From assembly GCA_033439795.1 (NCBI GenBank), contig JAUTDP010000005.1:2509001-2573000 (forward strand): a stretch of 64,000 bases of DNA, given 5' to 3'. Of this stretch, positions 57,656 through 64,000 are shown in pieces. The position numbers were made by a program, and so were the translations under genes. Each line of letters starts with the position of its first letter. Positions within the stretch are counted from its first letter, which is position 1. The notes under the pieces were generated by a model. That model searched no databases. It saw only the letters and a list, made by a program, of their open reading frames with translations, and was not told the origin of the DNA. The DNA is from Sordaria brevicollis (taxonomy: Eukaryota; Ascomycota; Sordariomycetes; Sordariales; Sordariaceae).

Positions 57656-59413
57656 TTACCAATGCGCGCTCTTCTTCTTCTGAATCTTATTCCTTTCTTC
57701 CCTATCCCTATCCCTCTCCCTCCCACTCGAGCTTGCAATCGCACCGCTTGATAGCCCAAGACCAACAGAGCTGAACCCAAACCTCCCGCCGCTGCCACCT
57801 TGGTCCGCTGACAAGTACGGCGCACCACTACTGCGTCTCCTCCCAGAACTACTACCACTAGGTCCCGGAGTTCCAGAACCGCGATCGAGAGCTGGGACCA
57901 CAACGCCGTTCCACACCTTGTTTAACTTGTCACAGTGAAATGGCCCTGGCCTACTGCTTTGCTGCCCGCTCCCATGGTGAGTACTTGACGGGCCAACACT
58001 AACGGGCCGCGGAGGCAGGGAGGGCGTAGCTCCCCAAGTTGTAGTTGGTGACATCTGGCTTTGGCCAGGTGGCTGTTGGTTGAAGAGGTGCGGAGGAGGT
58101 TGTGTGTTTTGGAAGGTCTGCCGTGGCGGAAGAGCAGGGCTGCTGCTAAACGTCCCTGGATTCTGGGGTGCTGGAGGGGAGTGGACGATCGAGGGCAGTT
58201 CTTGTCCTTCCATTCCGTATTCTCTGCGCAACCGTTCCGTTTCTGCCGCGATCTCTGCTTCTCTTCTTTGGCGTTCGCGCTGTTCTTCCTCTTCTAACAT
58301 CCTCTTGATAAGTTGTTGTTCTTCTTGCTCGCGTTTTTCCCGCTCTTGTTTTTCCCGCTCTTTCCGCTCGCGCTCCTCGCGCTCAACCAGTGTCTTCAGC
58401 CGTTGGGTTTCTGCATCAGTATCCGCTTTTGATGACGAAGGTTTGTTCGCACCTGAAGCGGTAACGGGTATAGTATCTGGATGCCAGATCGCGTTGGCAG
58501 CAACAAATTGTCCTCCCGCCCCTGATGGGCCACCGTTATTCACGACGGCACCAGACATGATGGGCACTCCTGGTGGTGCTGGTGTAGGTTTTGAGTTCTT
58601 CCTCCTACCCGCAAGCCCAACGGGAGAGCTCCCGCCCCCGACATTGAACACATCGACCTTTGGTGACAGATACAAGTCCTTGATCACCTCAGCTCCCAGC
58701 AGCAGTACCAGCTCCAGTCCCTTCGTATCTTCCACCTCCACCCGGTGCAGGTTCGGCTGGTAGATAGTAATCACGCTCTCCCCATCCCTGCGGGTCATAT
58801 TCTTGTACATGGCAATCGTGATGTCCGGTTCCTTACTCTTCCTTCCTCCAAGGTTCTTTCCGCACATGTAGCACGTCATGTCCTTGCTCAGCTTGCTATC
58901 CTTCTTCCACCTAAACATAACCCTTGGCATCAAATCCGGCGGCGGCAGTCCGCCGTTCTCCCTGTCTAGCTCGCTGGCCGAAGGCTGCTTGAACGTTTGC
59001 ACCGGCAGCTCAAACTCCCAAGAGTCCGTCTTGTTCCACGTGCCCGGTATCATCTTGATCGCGACGGTCGAGTCTGGGTTGTACAGCTGGATGGCGAAGC
59101 TTTCTGGGACGAGTGCCGTCGCGGGAGCAGGCGGGGCACCGCTCAGCGCTTGAGCGCGCATCTCGGCGCCCGAGACCGCGGGTTGTGACCATTCTGGCGT
59201 GACGAGGACTTCAGCGTAGACGACGTCGGCGTTCAAAGGTCCGCAGAGGGCGGCGGCGTATTTATTGCGCGAGGCAGGGACCGCCGGGTCGGCCCGCCGG
59301 AGGATGTACTCGGCGGTGGGATCGGCGCCATTTTGCGTGAAGAAGAGGAGGGAAGAGAGCGGGTTGTCTGGGGACGGGCGGGAGCGGAAGGTGGGAAAGT
59401 TTTCGTCGAGCAT
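57656..59413 (-). CDS. Conserved ascomycete protein of unknown function with coiled coil
   Basis: A single exon encodes 585 aa from the ATG at 59413-59411. I recognise no named family. The first 250 residues look folded, with LLFFTQNGADPTAEYILRRA, YAEVLVTPEWSQPAV, FAIQLYNPDSTVAIKMIPG and a CYMCGKNLGG segment whose Cys-x-x-Cys could bind metal, then RRDGESVITIYQPNLHRVEV. A highly charged Glu/Arg coiled coil lies at about 335-405 (REERERKEREKQEREKREQE). The C-terminal 180 residues are Pro/Gln/Ser/Gly-rich and end in a basic RDRDREERNKIQKKKSAHW. The modular layout suggests a scaffold or regulatory protein, but that is only an inference. A TATAAG lies at 59466-59461, 48 bp upstream of the ATG. 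Confidence 0.8.
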   Translation of the reverse strand: MLDENFPTFRSRPSPDNPLSSLLFFTQNGADPTAEYILRRADPAVPASRNKYAAALCGPLNADVVYAEVLVTPEWSQPAVSGAEMRAQALSGAPPAPATALVPESFAIQLYNPDSTVAIKMIPGTWNKTDSWEFELPVQTFKQPSASELDRENGGLPPPDLMPRVMFRWKKDSKLSKDMTCYMCGKNLGGRKSKEPDITIAMYKNMTRRDGESVITIYQPNLHRVEVEDTKGLELVLLLGAEVIKDLYLSPKVDVFNVGGGSSPVGLAGRRKNSKPTPAPPGVPIMSGAVVNNGGPSGAGGQFVAANAIWHPDTIPVTASGANKPSSSKADTDAETQRLKTLVEREERERKEREKQEREKREQEEQQLIKRMLEEEEQRERQRREAEIAAETERLRREYGMEGQELPSIVHSPPAPQNPGTFSSSPALPPRQTFQNTQPPPHLFNQQPPGQSQMSPTTTWGATPSLPPRPVSVGPSSTHHGSGQQSSRPGPFHCDKLNKVWNGVVVPALDRGSGTPGPSGSSSGRRRSSGAPYLSADQGGSGGRFGFSSVGLGLSSGAIASSSGRERDRDREERNKIQKKKSAHW

Positions 59414-60940
59414 CGTAGATCGAGGGTGAAGTGGTAACTGAAAGCTGTCTCGGGTACTGGCTTATAGGGATCCTTGTTGAAAACCCTGGTATCCCTTTGA
59501 TATTGCTTTGCTGGTTCACTCGGCGGGTGAAACTGTTCCTGTAGGTATCGTCAAGGGAGGCCTAATAGGTTTCTTGGTGATGTGATCTTGACAGATACAG
59601 GGACCGTGTAAACTCTGTCTTATGTGCGAGGTGAAGCAGGTTCAAGTGCGTTACTGAGATGATGAACAGAAGACCCTAGATCCGAAACTTCAAATATTTC
59701 CAGCAAACGAAAAAGAATGGAAAGAAAAGTCATGAGAATAGAAAGAATGTTCAAGAAGATCAGATGGAAGGCCCAAGATACTGCCCCGCCGCCCCCTTGC
59801 CCTTCCCTGAATCCGCCCTGATGACCAAACGCCAAGTGGAAAGTGGAATTCCCATGCTGGGCCACCACGGGCTCCATGTTTACAAGGAAGTGGGCAGGAA
59901 CCCCGCGCTCCACTGGGGCTCTCCCGCGCCCCGGCCGTGGGCTGCGTGGCTCCTCCAACAGGGCTGGAGCTCCCTGTTGTGCTTCCCCTGCACGCTGAGG
60001 AATGTGACCGGGATCCACCAAAAGTGGAAGAATGTACAAAATAGCAAGGGGCTGCAAGGCGGGCGGGCCGTTTTTGCTGTTGGTGCGCCTTGGACTTCAG
60101 AGAGCGTTAACGTCACCATTGAGCCGCATTCCAACTAAATTCTGTCATGTTAGGTACTCTTCTGGCTAACAAGTATAAAAAAATCACACTCTTCTGAGAA
60201 CTTCAGCTTCAGTGTTCGTACCAGTCTCTCCTCGGGAAGCGAGGCAGTGCTTAAAGAGAGTGCACTGAAAAAGGCAGCACCACAGGTATCAAGCTTTGAG
60301 CCCATGGCAAATCCTGTGGAGCGTCGCGTCTTAAAAGTTCTCAGTTCCGACTTCCGAGGACAAGAAGAGGCAAAGACTCCCAAGTGGACGATGGCGTTGA
60401 TCCTTTGATATTGCTGAAATCATCTCTCATTGGCTGTCGGACCGCTCTTGGAAACGAGGCAGTGCAGGATCCAAATCTTTCCGAGCGTCTCTTCAACGAC
60501 TCGGTTGGAGCCGCAACGCGCGGCCTTGCGATTTGAAACAGACCTCCAGGGAGAATCTTGTTAGAAAACGAGTGATATATCAAATCACCAACTGTAAATG
60601 CTTGGAAGGAGTGTAGAGGGCACGAAATAGGCAACGGCGCAGTATGTTGAAGACTTGAAATTGCGAATCCACGATAGCTAAAGCCACCGAGGGATGGAAG
60701 CGCGACCTTTGATTGGCTAATCGTGTATAAGTTACACACCCTGTCCTTTGACCTTTCAGGTGCTCAGGGGTTCAGCCTGGAAGTACTGTTTGCGTGTCCT
60801 AACGAGGGCATTCTGGTATCACAAAATTATGCAAGGCGTATTTCAGACAAAGAGTACTCTATCACGACGCGACGAGTCTAGATCAAGATGTTGAAGTAGC
60901 TCTAAAAAATCCGGAAATATCAAAGTCCAGTATGTGGCTC
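59414..60940. other. Intergenic region between the unknown gene and NHX1
   Basis: This 1.5 kb stretch lies between two minus-strand genes. ORFs up to 145 codons on both strands appear fortuitous, with no domains. Confidence 0.5.
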
Positions 60941-63190
60941 CTAGCCAGACCCCGAGGGACCACCGTGGTGCCCTCCCCTTCCAGATCCACCGTCTAACAA
61001 GAGTTTTGGTTTTATATAGTTCTCATCGAACTGCCTGAGCAACGCCGACGGATCCTCGCTGCTGAAGAGCTGTCGAATAGCAGCTGTCGCACTGAGTCCC
61101 TGGCCACTTTCGTTGTTGGAAGGTGATCGGTTCCACCCAGTACCACGCTCGCCAGGTCCGGCTTCAAGGTCGCCATCTCCACCTCCTGGTATGGGACTCG
61201 GCCTCCTTCGGGGAGCCGGTGGTGGCAGATCTGATGTATCAATGTCACTACCAATTTCCGAGTCTGTATTATTTCCCGAGACTCCCAACAAATCCACCCT
61301 CTCAAGGTCGTTGCCGTTCTTGACATCGAGGCGGCTCGACTGTCTTCTGGGCATGGGATTTGGTGACCGATGTCCAGAAGCCCACCCACTCCTACCACCG
61401 CTATCACCAGGACTGTCGTTCCTCCCCGAGTCGAGGTTTCCTAGTGCCACCGTTGAACTCCGGCGAGGGGCGCTGAACCCGATGCCTGTGCCTGATCGTT
61501 TGTGCCATGTCCCACCGTGGACTGCTTCGATGTCGAACTCATCGTCCGAGTCAATTTCCTCGACCACACCCGTCTTGATTTCGAGAATCTCCAACATGCG
61601 GGCAGTTGTGCCACCGAAGATGATGACAGTGAGCACAACAACCACAAGCACGGTCGCTTGAAAGTCATATCTGCTTTTGCCAGTGAATGCCGCGGCAAGC
61701 GCCACACCGACGGCACCACGCAAGCCTGCCCAGAAGAGCATCGCTTGGTAGTTGTAAGGCAATACATCGCCCGCCTCCCTTCCTTGGCGCTGGGCTCTGT
61801 AACGAATAAACCAGTTGATGAGCCGTGACAGAGGGAAAACCGCCAGCCACCTTGCCGCGCATACCGATAGTACTGTTACAATGATCAGAAGAGGCCGATA
61901 CTGCAAGTTCTTTTCCGTGAATAACGACAAGCCGAGGTAGATGAAGATGAAGTTCTCGGACAGCTGTGCGAGGACTTGGAAAAAGAACTTTGTAGTAAGC
62001 TGAGTCCGGCGTGACATGTTGAAATACGCGTAGTGCTTAAGTGTGATACCGCAAAAGAGTAGGGACACAATGCCTGTTGCTGAGTAAGTAATTGCCTCTG
62101 AAATGTGTGAATAAGGAGCGGCAGTCTTACCGGACATCTGAATGGCTTGCGAAAAGAAATAGGTCGAGTATGCAATCAAGACGATCATGCAGCTCTCCAT
62201 CTTAGGATACCGCCTAAGATAGGTAAACTTGAGGAGCACGGCAGCCAATATTCCAACAACAGACCCAATTGCCAAGCTGCCGAAGAACTCCTTCAAGAAG
62301 TACCAAATGCCGTGAATGATACTGAGTATGCCGATTCGCGTTCCGTTTCCTTCTGCGTGTGCAGCCGACTCGAAAATGACAATGGCGATGGCGTCATTCA
62401 AGATGGACTCGCCGAAGATAACAGTGTACAGCTGTGGGTCGACCCTGAAAGAGTTGAAAATGGCCAAAATCGTGACGGGATCCGTGGCAGACAGAGACGC
62501 GCCGACTTGAATTGCCTCTCTGAAGGTCACTTCCAGTCCTTCGAGCGGGATCCTTGTATACAGCCATAGCAGCACACCAATAACGACAGCTGATATGGCG
62601 GTTCCAGCAAAAGCAAACGTCAGAATCGTGCCAATGTTTCGAAAGAAGTTCGCTTGGTGTAGTTCGTAGCCGGACGAGAGGATAATCGGAGGTAACAGGA
62701 GGTTGAAGAAGATTTGCGGGCTGAAGCTCAGCAAGCTCTGAATGTTGTCGCTTCCGGAGATTCGAATAACGAGACCGACGACCATACCTGTTAAACAGTT
62801 GTGTTAGTGGGAGAATATCCATAGCAGATGTAGAAGCAGTCTTACCGGCAAAGATGGAGACAACCGTTTCGTGGACAGCCTGGATCTTCCTTTCCTGCAT
62901 GATATAACTTGTAAAGAATGCCGCCATAAGAAGCACGATGAAGATGAAGATGGCCATTGCAGAGTACATCTCCTGCTTTGTCGGGTTCTCCGCTATTGTT
63001 CCATCTCGTTAGTTTCTAAGGATGCACTGCGTTTGATAAAGTTTGTTCGGCCTACCCCCAGGATCTTCCTCATCTCTCTCTGTCGACGGTTACGTTAGCG
63101 CTGATCGATAGGAGCCAAATTGGCGCAAAGAGAAGGGTTGGACATACTTGCGAGCTCCGCAAGGGAGCCAGCAATCACCTCGGAGAGCAT
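60941..63190 (-). CDS. NHX1: Endosomal/vacuolar Na+(K+)/H+ exchanger, Nhx1 type
   Basis: This antiporter exchanges cytosolic Na+ or K+ for lumenal H+ and sets endosome pH. Five exons give 667 aa: 63190-63148, 63079-63056, 62992-62846, 62787-62131 and 62073-60941. The early exons are small and join as KRDEEDPG and AENPTKQEMYSAM. CPA1-family signatures are present: the pore motif FFNLLLPPIIL (about 97-108), GASLSATDPVTILAIF (Asp in the ATDP motif, about 172-175), FGESILNDAIAIVIFES with the key Asn-Asp (about 202-203), and the C-terminal transmembrane block WAGLRGAVGVALAAAF. The cytosolic tail is Ser/Pro/Gly-rich and carries an acidic VVEEIDSDDEFDIEAV. The intron at 62130-62074 is stop-free and a multiple of three, so the frame reads through it; I splice it because SGIVSLLFCGITLKHYAY then matches the family. 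Confidence 0.9.
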
Positions 63191-64000
63191 GGCGAGGTTA
63201 TTGTTGTGTTTCGTGCAGCAGCACTGGCGATTTCGAGCTTGGCGCAAGGTGTTGCTTGGACTGAGGCGTGTCGGAGAAAGAAGCAAGTGTAGCTCGGCGG
63301 AGAGCAGCGGCGAAGACTCTACGACACCATGAAAGCTCTAATCGATTGTGGATGTTTGAATGGTGGCTGTCCGGGTCGGGTTTGTTGACTTCGAACCGCG
63401 TTCCATCGAATGCCGGTCCAGATGCTGTTGATGTTTCTCGAAAGTCGCCAGGTTGGACAGATTGGACTGCGTTATCGTTTGGCGGAAGGCGGGAACAAGG
63501 CTCGTTGCCAAGTGCCCGCTGTCGGGTCGCTCTTGTCAGGCTGGTGCATAGCGGGGCAGGGACGTGCCTGCAATAGCTTGTGATTGGATGCTTGGCATTT
63601 GTCTGATAATTAATCCCCGCAATCCCATCCTTCCCGTCAGATCACAGGTGGGGCTTTCCAGGAACGGGATTGAATTTGTACTTGATATTGACCTCCAATG
63701 TTGAGACAATGTTCGTTCATCAATTTTGAATACTCTGAGGTTTCGACACCTTCACCGAAAAGAGGCATGGGGCAGACTCAAGGGAAAGATTCTCGCACGC
63801 CTGTTCATGTGCTCTTGTTTACCCTGTTGTACGACGACTCCGTTGAGGGAATCTTCACCTCGTCGAGTCAAGACAGAAAACAAAGCATTGGATCTGCTAC
63901 GGAGAGAATTGCTTAAGAGGGCACACCTGATATACCAAAGCCTATGAAAAATGCCAAAAGCTACCCGGTGTGGTTGGAACTGTTGTAAGAGCATAGCTTG
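63191..64000. other. Region upstream of NHX1
   Basis: The last 810 bp holds the presumed NHX1 promoter and whatever lies beyond it. Small ORFs (60-102 codons) have no recognisable product. Confidence 0.5.

Overview
The window is nuclear DNA of a filamentous ascomycete, most likely a Sordariomycete (Sordariales-like). The genes are split by short introns (about 50-200 bp, GT..AG, often with a CTAAC or CTGAC branch site). The proteins are of the Neurospora/Podospora/Chaetomium type: ascomycete Rad9, a Ste50 with SAM and RA domains, a long Fmp27 and a large NAD-GDH. The intergenic DNA carries many short GGTACCT / CCTAGAGGTA palindromic motifs. Nothing bacterial, viral or plasmid-like is visible.

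I support 17 protein genes, with exon borders reconstructed by reading frame and splice sites. Left third: an F-box/LRR-like gene running off the left edge (-), the 9-1-1 clamp subunit RAD9 (+), an ATS1-like RCC1-repeat protein (-), prephenate dehydrogenase TYR1 (+), COP9 signalosome subunit CSN5 (+), mitochondrial glutamyl-tRNA synthetase MSE1 (-), a prenylatable type I DnaJ (XDJ1-like, +) and ribosomal protein RPL32 (+). Middle: kynureninase BNA5 (-), a 5.7 kb divergent intergenic region, NAD-specific glutamate dehydrogenase GDH2 (+), a 2.9 kb convergent region rich in the palindromic motif, and the intronless 9.2 kb FMP27 gene (-). Right third: a Tim17-like membrane protein (-), eIF4B/TIF3 (+), a MAPEG-family membrane protein (+), STE50 (-), an ascomycete protein of unknown function with a charged coiled coil (-), and the endosomal Na+/H+ exchanger NHX1 (-).

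The genes are mostly housekeeping and do not form an operon, a secondary-metabolite cluster or a defence island. Loose functional links exist: TYR1 and BNA5 are amino-acid metabolism, GDH2 links nitrogen and carbon catabolism, RPL32/TIF3/MSE1 are translation, RAD9 and CSN5 serve checkpoint and ubiquitin control, and STE50 serves MAPK signalling. They are scattered on both strands.

I found no convincing new biological system. The observations most worth checking are RNA-level. Two introns appear to start with GC (RAD9, MSE1). Two introns are stop-free and a multiple of three (RAD9, NHX1). Two genes have a four-nucleotide first coding exon, ATG+G (CSN5, TIF3). GDH2 has a candidate promoter about 2 kb upstream of its start codon, and BNA5 has an A-rich leader with an in-frame upstream ATG. 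The dispersed intergenic palindromic motif is the main unexplained DNA-level pattern. Intron positions are manual inferences and have not been checked against transcripts.
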